A stretch of DNA of 60,308 bases from an uncultured Flavobacteriaceae bacterium (lineage in GTDB: Bacteria; Bacteroidota; Bacteroidia; Flavobacteriales; Flavobacteriaceae). Numbering within the stretch: position 1 is the stretch's first letter; every line of letters begins with the position of its first letter. A program made the position numbers and the translations under genes. The stretch spans positions 1 to 60,308 of the forward strand of contig CAJQQG010000026.1 in the NCBI GenBank assembly GCA_905480425.1, in the 5' to 3' direction. Shown one piece after another: positions 37,672-46,387 of the stretch. The notes below the pieces were generated by a model that searched no databases, was not told the origin of the DNA, and worked only from the letters and a program-made list of their open reading frames with translations.

Positions 37672-37800
37672 ATGGAAGAAAAAAAAGCTAAAAATAAAAA
37701 AACTAATTTAGGGGGTTCATATAAATTCAAAATTGCCAAAAAATATAATAAGCCAAGAACAAAAGGGGACAAAATTGCTAACAGAAGAAAGAAAAAATAG
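37672..37800 (+). CDS. Small highly basic protein (42 aa)
   Basis: MEEKKAKNKKTNLGGSYKFK and a tail with RTKGDKIANRRKKK: about 17 Lys/Arg in 42 residues and no hydrophobic core, suggesting binding to RNA or ribosomes. It faintly recalls small ribosomal THX-type peptides (GKGDKK...GSY), but the order of motifs differs, so I do not equate them. It has a promoter-like box and lies just after the GreA-like gene. It is probably real because the composition contrasts with the surrounding AT-rich noncoding DNA. Confidence 0.55.
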   Translation: MEEKKAKNKKTNLGGSYKFKIAKKYNKPRTKGDKIANRRKKK

Positions 37801-37927
37801 CCATTTATTTTTGAGAATGACAAGACAAGTCATTATTCCAATTCCATTAATTATATATTAATTTATAATCAACACTCAGGTTACATCCTTTCTTTATTTT
37901 TTAAATTTGTGCGAGAAATTCAACCCT

Positions 37928-38308
37928 CTAGGATCTTTCTTTTTTATGAAGATAGAGCACTGTTAAACTAGAAATAAAAAGTAGTCCAGCAGGTAAAAAT
38001 TTAATGGCTTCATCATTTATTTTAAAATGCATTATAATGGCACCAAGCATTAAAGTTCCCATTAAAGATACCGATGGAAGGATAGTTTTTTCAAAAAAAA
38101 ACCCAAATAAAAGTCCAAATGCTGCCAAAATTTTTAACCCTCCAATTATGTAGACCACTGTTTCACTAAAACCATAAACAGCAAATTCCTCAATCATATT
38201 AGTTGCATTTCCACCCCTGTATATAGTAAAAGTGTTGAAACGGAAGAACCATACATTTAATACAATCAATGAAATGGTTGACATTAAAAGGTACTTAAGG
38301 ATTTTCAT
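37928..38308 (-). CDS. DoxX-like membrane protein 2
   Basis: A 126-residue protein with four transmembrane helices (about residues 6-24, 46-68, 74-92 and 100-119) and the DoxX-like pattern VVYIIGGLKILAAFGLLFGF. DoxX-family proteins are small quinone- or sulfur-redox-associated membrane proteins. It overlaps the upstream DoxX-like gene by four bases (ATGA), so the two paralogues are made together. Confidence 0.65.
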   Translation of the reverse strand: MKILKYLLMSTISLIVLNVWFFRFNTFTIYRGGNATNMIEEFAVYGFSETVVYIIGGLKILAAFGLLFGFFFEKTILPSVSLMGTLMLGAIIMHFKINDEAIKFLPAGLLFISSLTVLYLHKKERS

Positions 38309-38643
38309 TTTTGTATGCTTTTTATAAAGATAAAAGAATTTATTAATAAGTAGCCTAAAGCTGGTAAAGACTGTATTAATTCATCTTTAATTATGATTCT
38401 AGTTATAAGTGCTCCAGCCATCATAATTGACAATAGCCCTGAACTAATCTCGGTTAATTTAATTTTCCGAAAGTCAAGCAGAAGACCTAATCCAAAAAAA
38501 ACTTGACTAAGGGCAATTAAAAGCCTAAATTTTGAAAATCCAAACCTTTCAAATTCATCAACGTAAAACGGATGAGATAATGCAAGAATTCCATAAGCTA
38601 AGTGTGAAAGGCCAGAAAATATGCGGAACATATTTAAAATCAT
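38305..38643 (-). CDS. DoxX-like membrane protein 1
   Basis: A 112-residue four-helix membrane protein with FRIFSGLSHLAYGILAL and a second repeat SQVFFGLGLLLDF, in the same fold as its neighbour. It is first in a two-gene operon. A third DoxX-type gene lies at 50695, supporting a redox theme in this accessory region. Confidence 0.6.
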   Translation of the reverse strand: MILNMFRIFSGLSHLAYGILALSHPFYVDEFERFGFSKFRLLIALSQVFFGLGLLLDFRKIKLTEISSGLLSIMMAGALITRIIIKDELIQSLPALGYLLINSFIFIKSIQK

Positions 38644-38759
38644 AGCGCGAAACTAAATCATCTATTTTGATTATTCCATAGAAAGACATCTTATTATAAA
38701 AAATACAAGAATTTATTATATTTAATTAATTATGAAAACACTGATCTTGAAGTTTTTTA

Positions 38760-38876
38760 TTGATTATTACTGCTGAAAACTTTAGTGAGACAAGAAAATT
38801 TGGGATTAAGGACCTAGATTCTGAAGAAATTATTTCTAATAATAATGGTGGATCAAAAATTTTCCAAGAGATATGA
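38760..38876 (+). CDS. Micro-ORF with double-glycine leader-like peptide
   Basis: A 38-residue frame from TTG 38760 containing ENFSETRKFGIKDLDSEEII followed by SNNNGGSKIF and a stop. The pattern, an amphipathic acidic leader ending in GG, resembles leaders of bacteriocin- or pheromone-type precursors cut by C39 peptidases, but only seven residues follow GG, and no C39 transporter is visible. A separate frame starting at ATG 38732 (MKTLILKFF) ends just inside it, so this may be a frameshifted remnant of a precursor gene. Confidence 0.3.
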   Translation: MIITAENFSETRKFGIKDLDSEEIISNNNGGSKIFQEI

Positions 38877-39084
38877 TAAAATTTTAAACTTAATTTTCCA
38901 AAATTATGCTAGTTTTATGAACATAAATCGTTGAAAAACATAAATTTTAACGATATTGGAAAATCTGAATAAAACTGTGTTTAAAAGACAAATTATATCT
39001 AACCTTAGTGAAAAAGAATATATTATTTTTTAAAGCTCAAAACAGAAAAGACAAAAGTACAAAACAGAATAAATTAAAATTAGG

Positions 39085-39246
39085 ATGAAAAAAAAAGAAT
39101 GCGAAAAGTGTAAAAAAAATTTTAGAATGGCTTTTCGTGCATCATACAAGCCAATTAAAGAATGGGTTTTTCTATGTAATGATTGCCTTATTGAAGTAAG
39201 AAGAGACAATGAACATTATCGCTATGGAGGGACATGGAAAGGATAG
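39085..39246 (+). CDS. Small CxxC...CxxC zinc-ribbon-like protein (53 aa)
   Basis: The frame has CEKC near residue 6 and CNDC near residue 31, a spacing consistent with one zinc ribbon, flanked by basic and aromatic residues (MAFRASYKPIKEW). It starts with ATG 39085. It may bind nucleic acid or a partner protein. No family was recognised. Confidence 0.5.
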   Translation: MKKKECEKCKKNFRMAFRASYKPIKEWVFLCNDCLIEVRRDNEHYRYGGTWKG

Positions 39247-39518
39247 CTTCACTATTAATCAGTTTGATATAATCGGTTTACATTTAATCTAAAATTGTTA
39301 TCCTAATCTATATGAAAGGACTTTTATTTTTCATTACCACTTTCTTCTATTCCAAAAAACACACTAAAGGTTTAAATAGATAAGATGGGGTTTAAAAAAT
39401 ATAATAAAACCTAAACCGTTTTCACCTTTAAGATCATTAAAAAGCTAGATCAATTTTATTATTTAGACTACATAATTTTAACGTTATTTGTTAGAAATAA
39501 AATTTATATTTTTAATTA

Positions 39519-39806
39519 ATGAAACGACAAGATTTGATAAATGAGTTTCTTTTAGAGTTTAAGCCAAAAAAAGATCAGAGTTGGAAAAGCTGCTATTTTT
39601 TCTCTCACCACTTAAATAAGAAACACAAAATAGCCGTTGAATTACTTGAGGGAATTTCTAAAATTAACAAAGTTGATTATTGGGTGGTACGCTTTGATAA
39701 TGAAGACTTGGATATTCATGCACTAGCAATCGGCAATCCTCCAGACTTTATTGAAAATCCAGAAGTGATATGGAGTTTAAAAGAGTTTGAAAAAGATAAT
39801 TTTTAG
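39519..39806 (+). CDS. Hypothetical protein (95 aa)
   Basis: A soluble, mixed charged protein of 95 residues with no signal peptide or membrane helix; it contains DYWVVRFDNEDLDIHALAIG and ends acidic. It is not recognised. An AT-rich leader with no repeat copy precedes it. It may be co-transcribed with the DUF4468 gene 54 bases downstream. Confidence 0.55.
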   Translation: MKRQDLINEFLLEFKPKKDQSWKSCYFFSHHLNKKHKIAVELLEGISKINKVDYWVVRFDNEDLDIHALAIGNPPDFIENPEVIWSLKEFEKDNF

Positions 39807-39860
39807 ATTTTTCCGAGAAACCAATTTTCTCAATTTAGCATCATTAACGTATTATTTAAT

Positions 39861-40508
39861 ATGAAAATTAATCACATAATTATTCTATTATTTTTAGTGA
39901 GTATAAAATCTTTTTCTCAGGAAATTGACGGCAATAAAATTTCACAGGTTTATGAAGTTAGGGGGGCTTCAGCAGCCCAAGTTTTTTCAAAAATAAATTT
40001 TGCAATAGCTCTTATTTATCAAAATGCCAATGATGTAATTGTTTTTAACGATTCAGACTCAAAGCGAATCGTAATAAAAGCAATGGCAAAGGTGCCAGTT
40101 ATCAATTCATATAAGTTAATAAATCCAAAAGACCCTAGTCTTTTAGATTATGTTGATTACAACCATGACTACACCATTATTTTAGAGGCAAGGGACGATA
40201 AATTTCGAATTGAAATGCAGTATCAAGACGGGAAATATTATGATTCTGAAGGAACAGATTTTAAACTACCTTTTCCCGCTAAAATGGATTTTTTAGCAGC
40301 AGACCTTGAGCGTTTTAAGCTTAAAGCTATTGAAGAAATGAATCAAGATTATTTTGAATCGACGAATAAAAGGAAAAAAGAACTTTACATACAGTCTCAA
40401 CCCAGAGTTATTAATAATTATCAAAAGACATTAAAGGAGTATTCTACTATTCTATTTCAATCTATCTATAAAAAAATAATAGATGACCTTAATAAAAACG
40501 AGTGGTAA
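39861..40508 (+). CDS. Secreted DUF4468-like protein
   Basis: A 215-residue protein with a signal peptide (cleavage near SIKSFSQ). The domain that follows begins VYEVRGASAAQVFSKINFAI and has a strand-helix pattern ending near ILEARDDKFRIEMQYQDGKY, characteristic of DUF4468 (TBP2-like fold), which is common in Bacteroidota periplasmic proteins of unknown role. The C-terminal third is helical and charged. It converges on the ABM-like gene with a hairpin between them. Confidence 0.6.
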   Translation: MKINHIIILLFLVSIKSFSQEIDGNKISQVYEVRGASAAQVFSKINFAIALIYQNANDVIVFNDSDSKRIVIKAMAKVPVINSYKLINPKDPSLLDYVDYNHDYTIILEARDDKFRIEMQYQDGKYYDSEGTDFKLPFPAKMDFLAADLERFKLKAIEEMNQDYFESTNKRKKELYIQSQPRVINNYQKTLKEYSTILFQSIYKKIIDDLNKNEW

Positions 40509-40554
40509 CTAGATTCCAAACAATGACAAATTTATATTTTAAGAAAAATAATAA

Positions 40555-40567
40555 CCCTCCATGAGGG
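40555..40567. terminator. Short hairpin between convergent genes
   Basis: CCCTC-CAT-GAGGG, with T-rich sequence on both sides on the respective strands, so it can serve as a bidirectional terminator between the genes at 39861 and 40579. Confidence 0.45.
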
Positions 40568-40578
40568 AGTGTTCTGTT

Positions 40579-41307
40579 TTATTTTGTTGCTGAAATAACT
40601 TTCATGATATACCTATTTTCCCAATCTATTATTTTACTAAATTTTTCATAGGGAAGTCCGTCCATAACTCCATAGCCAGCTAAGTGCTTCATTACATTTG
40701 AAAGATTATCATATGAATCCCAGGTCATCATAGAAGAATATTCTTTTCCTTGTGGTGTAATTTTTGTTGCAAAACCCCATCCAACCATTCCAAATTTTTT
40801 CATATTTTTTTTGAAATGTGGGATTACATATTTTTCTGTTTCATTCATATGAATTGAAACATCATTTGGGCGGGCAAAGTTTAAGATAACATAACTTGCC
40901 TGCTGATTATTGGGAATTTGTTGTTTTACTTCATAAAAATATCTTCTGTCAAATTCTAAACCAGAATAAACATCTAATAAAATATTTGGTTTTACACCAA
41001 CAACTTCTTCCGATTTATTCCACCAATTTGCATTTGTAGAGGTTGCAGCGTTAAAATCTTTATATATGTTGACAAACATATAATTAAAATCATCAGAGCC
41101 GGGATTAAAAGTCTCTAACAAGCGCCATCCTAATAAGTCTCCATTTTCAACTGCTTTTTGAGCAATTTTCTTCATGTAGTTAGTCTCTATATCAAGAAAA
41201 CTTTCAAGTTGATTAGCACTTACCTTAACAGGATGGAAAGCAACAATTTGTGCGGATATTCCAGTTAAAAAAAATAATGAGATTACTAAAAGTAAAAATT
41301 TTTTCAT
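40579..41307 (-). CDS. Secreted ABM-like protein A (tandem dimeric alpha/beta barrel)
   Basis: A 242-residue secreted protein with a signal peptide ending near TGISAQ, then two alpha/beta halves each with a strand-helix-strand rhythm and conserved Trp (GDLLGWRLLETF, NANWWNK, VGWGFATK, MMTWDSYDN), as in antibiotic-biosynthesis-monooxygenase-like dimeric barrels. It is paralogous in style to the genes at 49102 and 51222. The start is ATG 41307; the 20 codons upstream of it are the shared 5' leader (CATAAATCAATTAAAATG) and are not coding. The fold call is inferred from pattern only. Confidence 0.55.
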   Translation of the reverse strand: MKKFLLLVISLFFLTGISAQIVAFHPVKVSANQLESFLDIETNYMKKIAQKAVENGDLLGWRLLETFNPGSDDFNYMFVNIYKDFNAATSTNANWWNKSEEVVGVKPNILLDVYSGLEFDRRYFYEVKQQIPNNQQASYVILNFARPNDVSIHMNETEKYVIPHFKKNMKKFGMVGWGFATKITPQGKEYSSMMTWDSYDNLSNVMKHLAGYGVMDGLPYEKFSKIIDWENRYIMKVISATK

Positions 41308-41425
41308 TTTAATTGATTTATGGTTAATAATATTCAAACATAACTTATTTAAGTAAATAATAATCACAGTTTATTAAGCTAACTTATTTTTATATATATA
41401 GATATAAAGGGCGTTTGTGAGTTTA

Positions 41426-42082
41426 TTATAAATCTTTTATCATTTCTTTATTATAAATCACATGATTTCCCAGCGGTTTAATCTTAGAATATTTAAGCAT
41501 TGATTTTGCAACAGAGGTTGCTTTTATAGGTTTATAATTATCGGAAAATAAAAAAGAAAATAAAGGCATTAAAATTTGAGCAATCTTTTCCCCAAAACGA
41601 AATTCATTTCTTTTTCCTAACAATAAAGAGGGTCTCAAAATAACAGCCGAAGGTAATTTTAAATCAAAAACGGCAACCTCTATTTCCCCCTTTAGTTTTA
41701 AATAAAAGTTTTTACTTGAGGCATCTGCTCCTCCTGATGAGACAAGTTGAAACTGATTAACTTTCATTTTTAGGCAAGACTTAGCAATGGAAAGATTAAT
41801 GTCAAAATCTATTCTTCTGTAGGCATTTTTATCTCCGTTAACCTTGGCTTTTGTGGAACCAATTGTTGAGAAAACCACTACACTATCAGCAACACTTTTT
41901 TCAAGTTCTTTTTGATCTGAAAAAGATATCTGAAAAAAAATAATTTTTTCATGAACGAATTTAATAGGCCCTCTTGAAGCAATTTTTATTTTTGAAATGG
42001 AAGGATCTTCTAAAAGTTGTTTTATCAAAACACCACCAATTAATCCTGATGCACCAAAAAGCGTAACCTGTTTATCCTTCAT
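41426..42082 (-). CDS. NAD(P)-binding SDR / NmrA-like oxidoreductase (TIP30-like)
   Basis: A 218-residue Rossmann protein with the dinucleotide motif FGASGLIGGVL near residues 9-19, a VVFSTIGST loop, the QLVSSGGADA strand, and a YLKLKGEIE segment that fits the YxxxK catalytic pair. It is short like the HTATIP2/TIP30 and NmrA-like groups, which act as NADP(H) sensors or oxidoreductases on small molecules. It stands between the ABM-like gene and a small membrane protein. Confidence 0.75.
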   Translation of the reverse strand: MKDKQVTLFGASGLIGGVLIKQLLEDPSISKIKIASRGPIKFVHEKIIFFQISFSDQKELEKSVADSVVVFSTIGSTKAKVNGDKNAYRRIDFDINLSIAKSCLKMKVNQFQLVSSGGADASSKNFYLKLKGEIEVAVFDLKLPSAVILRPSLLLGKRNEFRFGEKIAQILMPLFSFLFSDNYKPIKATSVAKSMLKYSKIKPLGNHVIYNKEMIKDL

Positions 42083-42157
42083 AGCTATAAAGGTAATATT
42101 ACTTATAATTTTTTTAAAAACAGTTTCTAGAAAGTTTAAATAGCAGATCAGTTTAAT

Positions 42158-42358
42158 TTATTCATACTGATATACATCGCCATTTTTTAGAATATATTTT
42201 CTTTCATCTAATAAATAGATTGTACCCTCTTTTTTGTCTAATAGTTGTTTCCCTTCTATATGTGAATACCTATTTACAAGATGCCCAAAATAAAGGGAAA
42301 GACTTATAAATATGGAGCCAATGACAATTGCATATGGGATAGATAATTTTTTCATCAT
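42158..42358 (-). CDS. Small single-helix membrane protein (66 aa)
   Basis: One N-terminal transmembrane helix (about residues 7-25) and a charged extracytoplasmic tail with two short repeats (LLDKKEGTIYLLDERKYILK). Not recognised. It precedes the SDR gene on the same strand with a gap of about 75 bases. The start could be ATG 42358 or the adjacent ATG. Confidence 0.45.
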   Translation of the reverse strand: MMKKLSIPYAIVIGSIFISLSLYFGHLVNRYSHIEGKQLLDKKEGTIYLLDERKYILKNGDVYQYE

Positions 42359-42523
42359 TTATATTTCAAGTTATTTATAGTCAATAGATTTTTAAGGATA
42401 TTTTTACATTTACTAGTAAAGCTATTAAAAAAACAAATACTTTTTCCTTCATCAAAAAAAATATAATTTAAGAATAAGAATATTTTGAACAATTGGCTTA
42501 TGAAAAGTTTAATAAATATGATT

Positions 42524-42572
42524 AAACCACACGCATATTGAGAGGAGTAGGCTTTAGGATTTATTATATTTG
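42524..42572 (+). repeat. Promoter-borne repeat, copy H (degenerate)
   Basis: Begins AAACCACACGCATAT and ends TTTATTATATTTG; the middle is diverged from the family core. It ends with a perfect -7 box TATATTTG (42565-42572), 17 bases before the lipoprotein ATG at 42590. Confidence 0.5.
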
Positions 42573-42589
42573 ATTAAAATAATGAATTA

Positions 42590-42811
42590 ATGAAAAAAGC
42601 ACTCATATTTTTAATTCTACTAGTCTCCTTTTGTTCAAAAGAAACAGGATGTGTTGAAATCAAAGACAAAGGATCAGGAGGAGGCAAATATTTTTTCTAT
42701 TGGAATGAAAAACTAAAAAATGTTAAAAATCAAATAGTTATTGTGTCTGGTAGTGTTTCCGAAGAAGTTTATAATTCATTTGAAATAGGAGATGAATATT
42801 GTACAGATTAA
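42590..42811 (+). CDS. Small cysteine-containing lipoprotein (73 aa)
   Basis: The signal peptide has its lipobox Cys in LLVSFC, followed by SKETGCVEIKDKGSGGGKYF. It shares CSKETGC and FFYW with the frameshifted gene at 57797, so the two are paralogues about 15 kb apart, each served by a copy of the same repeat. The other conserved Cys (GC and EYC) could pair. No function is known. Confidence 0.55.
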   Translation: MKKALIFLILLVSFCSKETGCVEIKDKGSGGGKYFFYWNEKLKNVKNQIVIVSGSVSEEVYNSFEIGDEYCTD

Positions 42812-42855
42812 ACACCCATTATATGTTTTAAACCAGCGAAAGTTTATTATCACTA

Positions 42856-43877
42856 ATGACTAAATCATAAAGTATATCAAAAAAGAAATTCCAATAGATG
42901 TTGTCATAACATGGGTAAATGGAAGTGATCCTGATCTAAAACAAAAGAGAGCTTTTTTTTTAGAAAAAGAAAAATCATATTCTTCCCATAGTTCGTTAAA
43001 TACTCGTTTCGAATCCAAAAATGAAATTGAATATTGTGTTGGCTCAATCTTAAAATTCGCTCCTTTTGTAAGAAATATTTTTATTATAACTGATGGTCAA
43101 GCACCAAAATTCTCAGATATTTTTAAAAATCATTTTTCAAAAGGGATTAATTCCATTAAAATAATTGATCATAAAGAAATATTTAAAGGGAACGAATTTT
43201 GTTTACCTAGTTTTAATAGTCGATCAATTGAAAGTTTACTTTGGAAAATAAATTCTCTTTCTGATAATTTTGTTTATTTTAATGATGATTTTTTCCTGAT
43301 TCGTCCTGTGAAACAGAAAGATTGGTTTGTAAACGGAACTCCTGTTTTAAGGGGTAAATGGAAATCCAAACCAAAGATTAAATTAGCCTATAATACGATT
43401 ATAAAATACATCAAAAAAACTATCTTAAACAGCAAGAATTTTTTGCTTCGTCCAAATTATTACATCGGACAGTGGAACGCCGCAAATAAGCTTGGATATA
43501 TTAAAAAATATTTTCGAGTAGAACACACTCCTCACCCAATAAACAAGAAGACATTAAAACTTTTTTTTAGTAATAATGATAAACTATTAAAAAAAAATAT
43601 TTCTTATCGTTTTAGAAATTATGATCAATTTAATACAGTTTCACTTGCAAATAATTTAGAGCTTCAAAATCAAAATATTCATATATCCTCGATAGATGGA
43701 GTTTATATATATCCTGTAAATAGACACAAAAAATATGTTGAAAAAAAATTGAATCTTTGTATTTCAAATGAAAACATAAAATTTCTTTGTATTCAAAGTT
43801 TAGATAGTGCGAAGAAAAAAGATGAAAAAGCTATTAAAGTTTGGTTAAAAAGCATCATTTTTAAAAAGACATTTTAA
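42856..43877 (+). pseudogene. Stealth-family polysaccharide phosphotransferase, frameshifted at codon 3-4
   Basis: A protein of about 338 residues with all Stealth hallmarks: CR1 (DVVITWVNGSDPD), CR2 (RFESKNEIEYCVGSILKFAP, IITDGQAP, PSFNSRSIE, FVYFNDDFF), CR3 (EHTPHP) and a CR4-like end. Stealth enzymes transfer hexose-1-phosphate in capsule synthesis (e.g. SacB, LcbA). From 42864 to the stop the frame has no ATG, GTG or TTG until GTG 43308, which would lose CR1-CR2. A start ATG at 42856 (MTK) is in another frame; one additional A after ACTAAA would join them as MTKIIKYIKKE. No capsule genes are adjacent. Confidence 0.75.
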
Positions 43878-43932
43878 ACACTATGATTGCTATTACCTTT
43901 ATAAAATTTCTGTAAACCCTCTCTAATTAAGT

Positions 43933-44121
43933 TTAATATTCTATTAGATAATTTACCACACCAAAAACGCAAAAACAAATAGTTAGAATTACATTAATAA
44001 ATCCCACTCTCCGCGAAAAAAATTTATCTGTCTTTTTCCCAATCCATTCGATGGATGGTTTAGCACCATTAGTAATAACAAAAAAACCGAATAATGTTAA
44101 AGGATAGGCTAATAGTTTCAT
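43933..44121 (-). CDS. Small membrane protein (62 aa)
   Basis: Two hydrophobic segments (about residues 3-19 and 41-58) around a basic middle (GKKTDKFFSRRVGF). It ends 55 bases from the Stealth gene on the opposite strand. No family recognised. Confidence 0.4.
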   Translation of the reverse strand: MKLLAYPLTLFGFFVITNGAKPSIEWIGKKTDKFFSRRVGFINVILTICFCVFGVVNYLIEY

Positions 44122-44312
44122 AATTAAATATAAAGACTATTTATCAATAATCAATATTTACCTATTTAACACACATTTTTAAATTATATAAATCTTATAT
44201 GTAATCAAAAAAATTGATGTCTGTCATGTTATGTATGTCACGATAATTCTGACTAACTTTAGTTATTATTTTTTAAATTATCAGTAATATTAATACAACG
44301 ATTATTAGTTAT

Positions 44313-44531
44313 ATGGATTATTACCAAAAGAGAAAAAGAGAAATTGTTGAGGCAATATTATCAACCATAAGCACTATTAGAGATAATGAGTATAGCACTA
44401 TTGAAAATGCTTTTGACAGATTTGAGCTAGAAGGAGCAAAACATGTAACCAACATTGGACAAAACACTTTTAATGAAGTAATTATCGACGCTCTTGATGA
44501 AGTAAAAACAACAATTGAAAAGAGTTTATGA
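44313..44531 (+). CDS. Small helical protein (72 aa)
   Basis: Mostly charged helices, no signal peptide; MDYYQKRKREIVEAILSTIS then a helix ending VKTTIEKSL. It resembles no named family. It stands alone, with about 190 bases of AT-rich DNA before it and no repeat copy. Confidence 0.45.
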   Translation: MDYYQKRKREIVEAILSTISTIRDNEYSTIENAFDRFELEGAKHVTNIGQNTFNEVIIDALDEVKTTIEKSL

Positions 44532-44626
44532 AACCAAACAATTTTTAAAATTTGGTATTAGTTCTAAAATAATTTAATGCAATAGAATAAAAAGATTTAT
44601 TTGCTTCTTAAAGTCAGATTAGTTAA

Positions 44627-44755
44627 TTAAATACGACCTAAAATATAACCAACCAAAAAAGCAATTAGAACCAAAACCCTCAGTTCAACTCCTAGACTTT
44701 TGGCAATCGAATCTACTATTTTGAGTATTGCAATTTTTATTTTTTCTAGATCCAT
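44627..44755 (-). CDS. 42-residue single-helix protein
   Basis: MDLEKIKIAILKIVDSIAKS then GVELRVLVLIAFLVGYILGR: an amphipathic N-terminal helix and a C-terminal hydrophobic helix with a Gly-x-x-x-Gly-type end. The frame is clean with ATG 44755 and TAA. It may be a regulatory membrane peptide; its function is unknown. Confidence 0.45.
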   Translation of the reverse strand: MDLEKIKIAILKIVDSIAKSLGVELRVLVLIAFLVGYILGRI

Positions 44756-45067
44756 ATTATTAGTTTTTTATCCATTAAGTTTAAATTATATATCTTTTTA
44801 GTTATCTATTTTTAGGCTCTTATTTAAGAAGATATTTAATTATTAATGTTGTTATTACATCCATAAAAACGAAAACAGAGCTAATCGAAACACACCAAAT
44901 TTCTCAAGTAACCAAATGTCACTAAATTTATTTTCATCGCGTTATCTTTTTCAGATAATTAAATGTAATGATACTTATTTATAATTCAAAAACTATATGT
45001 CCAATTGAAGAATTTTGATGCACAAAAGAGATGATATGCCAAAAGTTTAAATGAATATTGGTATTTT
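44756..45067. other. 312-base gap; holds one inverted core of the repeat family
   Basis: No coding frame is visible. At 45030-45040 the plus strand reads GATGATATGCC, an exact reverse complement of the GGCATATCATC core, but no gene lies immediately downstream of it in that orientation. It may mark a repeat copy whose gene was lost. The rest is AT-rich with no hairpin of note. Confidence 0.35.
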
Positions 45068-45601
45068 TTAATACGGAAATTCTCCAACAAAATTACCCTG
45101 AGGACTATATCTCGCCACAACATATGTCTTGCCTGAATCTGAAACAGCCATTGCCATTCCAACTTCGGTAGTGCTATTCCAAACCATTTGAGTATAATGC
45201 CCTATTTCGTAAAAATCATTTTCTCCTGATAGAATTGGGGAATAGGTGTATAATTCAATTTCTTCATACCAAAGTTGAGACCCATTTCTAGCAGATGTTG
45301 TTGAATCTGTCGCAGTTGTATAATATAAATTTTCTCCTTGTCCTGTGCGCGAGTCGTTTTCAGAATGATACATTCTATCTTCTTTGGCCATTTGTAGCGC
45401 CCATTTTGACGCATCTTTAGACAGTGAAGATGACCACTTAAGGCTTGCAACACCAACCTCTGAGCGCGCATTATTATGAATGATCAATGCCTGGTCTATA
45501 TCTTCCTGTGAAAGTCCGTAAAGATTTATGGTCAATTTATCAGAATCTTTAGAGCAGTTAGTCAAAAAAAGAAGTAAAAGAGGGATAATAATTCCTTTCA
45601 T
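45068..45601 (-). CDS. CAP-domain (SCP/PR-1) lipoprotein
   Basis: A 177-residue lipoprotein with a lipobox at LLFLTNC (about residues 10-16), then the CAP fold: HNNARSEVGVASLKW with its conserved His, HSENDSR with His-Ser-Glu, GENLYY and GHYTQMVWNSTTEVGMA (the CAP-1 signature). Bacterial CAP proteins (YkwD-like) are secreted proteins of unclear activity; some bind sterols or act as proteases. It stands alone; the last strand ends in GEFPY. The signal and domain make the call firm. Confidence 0.85.
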   Translation of the reverse strand: MKGIIIPLLLLFLTNCSKDSDKLTINLYGLSQEDIDQALIIHNNARSEVGVASLKWSSSLSKDASKWALQMAKEDRMYHSENDSRTGQGENLYYTTATDSTTSARNGSQLWYEEIELYTYSPILSGENDFYEIGHYTQMVWNSTTEVGMAMAVSDSGKTYVVARYSPQGNFVGEFPY

Positions 45602-45763
45602 TTTATTTGTGCTTAATGATGCCTAAATATAACAAATCCTAATCAAACAATAATTTATCTTTAGTAAGAACGGGAATATTTTATCACTAATCATTCGGTA
45701 ACTTTTAATCTACTTCAAAGGCGTCAATAATTATAAGGTTTATATAATTATTATATTTAGACT

Positions 45764-46387
45764 ATGAAGAAACTAGTTATATTATTAATATTTATTCCAC
45801 TTCTTTTTTTTGGGCAAAAAAATAACAAAAAAGCAGAACTATTAAAAACTCGTTTTATGGAACTGAACATTAAAGAAAATATAGCTCTTTCAGAAATGTT
45901 AAAATCTAACAGGATAAAATCAAATGATTATAAAGTTAGACTCGAAAAACTTAAGAGTCAATTTTTTAAAACAAAATTTATATTAAATAAAATTCCACCA
46001 AACATTCAAAATCTAAATAAAATTTTATTAGACCCTGAAATAAGGTTTAAAAACAATGAATTCCAATTTAAAGGAAAAAACAGGTGGCTTTCTGATGTTG
46101 AATTTATTTCATTTTTAATTAAAAACAAGGAAGACAATTTTTTAAATAAAAATGACTCTAAGCAAATTATAAGTAATTTACATAACTCTAATACTAAGTA
46201 TTTTTTTAAAAATAAAAACTACTTAATTTTTGAAAAACCAATTTCAACATCAAGAGTTATTCATAGAATTCAAGGAGGATATTCTTTTAGGATTTTAGAC
46301 AGAAGTAATTCCGAGTATTTTTTTATTCAAACTGAAAAAAGAGAATTAGGGTATGTTTTAAAAAATAAACTGCCTGAAATAAATTAA
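45764..46387 (+). CDS. Secreted hypothetical protein (207 aa)
   Basis: The signal peptide (MKKLVILLIFIPLLFFGQ) is followed by a lysine-rich, helical domain and a C-terminal beta-rich part (IQGGYSFRILDRSNSEYFFI). No family recognised. A -7-like TATATTTA lies about 10 bases upstream of ATG. No copy of the core repeat was seen here. Confidence 0.5.
   Translation: MKKLVILLIFIPLLFFGQKNNKKAELLKTRFMELNIKENIALSEMLKSNRIKSNDYKVRLEKLKSQFFKTKFILNKIPPNIQNLNKILLDPEIRFKNNEFQFKGKNRWLSDVEFISFLIKNKEDNFLNKNDSKQIISNLHNSNTKYFFKNKNYLIFEKPISTSRVIHRIQGGYSFRILDRSNSEYFFIQTEKRELGYVLKNKLPEIN

Noticed and set aside
39312-39383. 23-codon frame MKGLLFFITTFFYSKKHTKG
   Set aside because: It resembles a cut-off signal peptide but has no promoter element or downstream coding remnant; too short to support.
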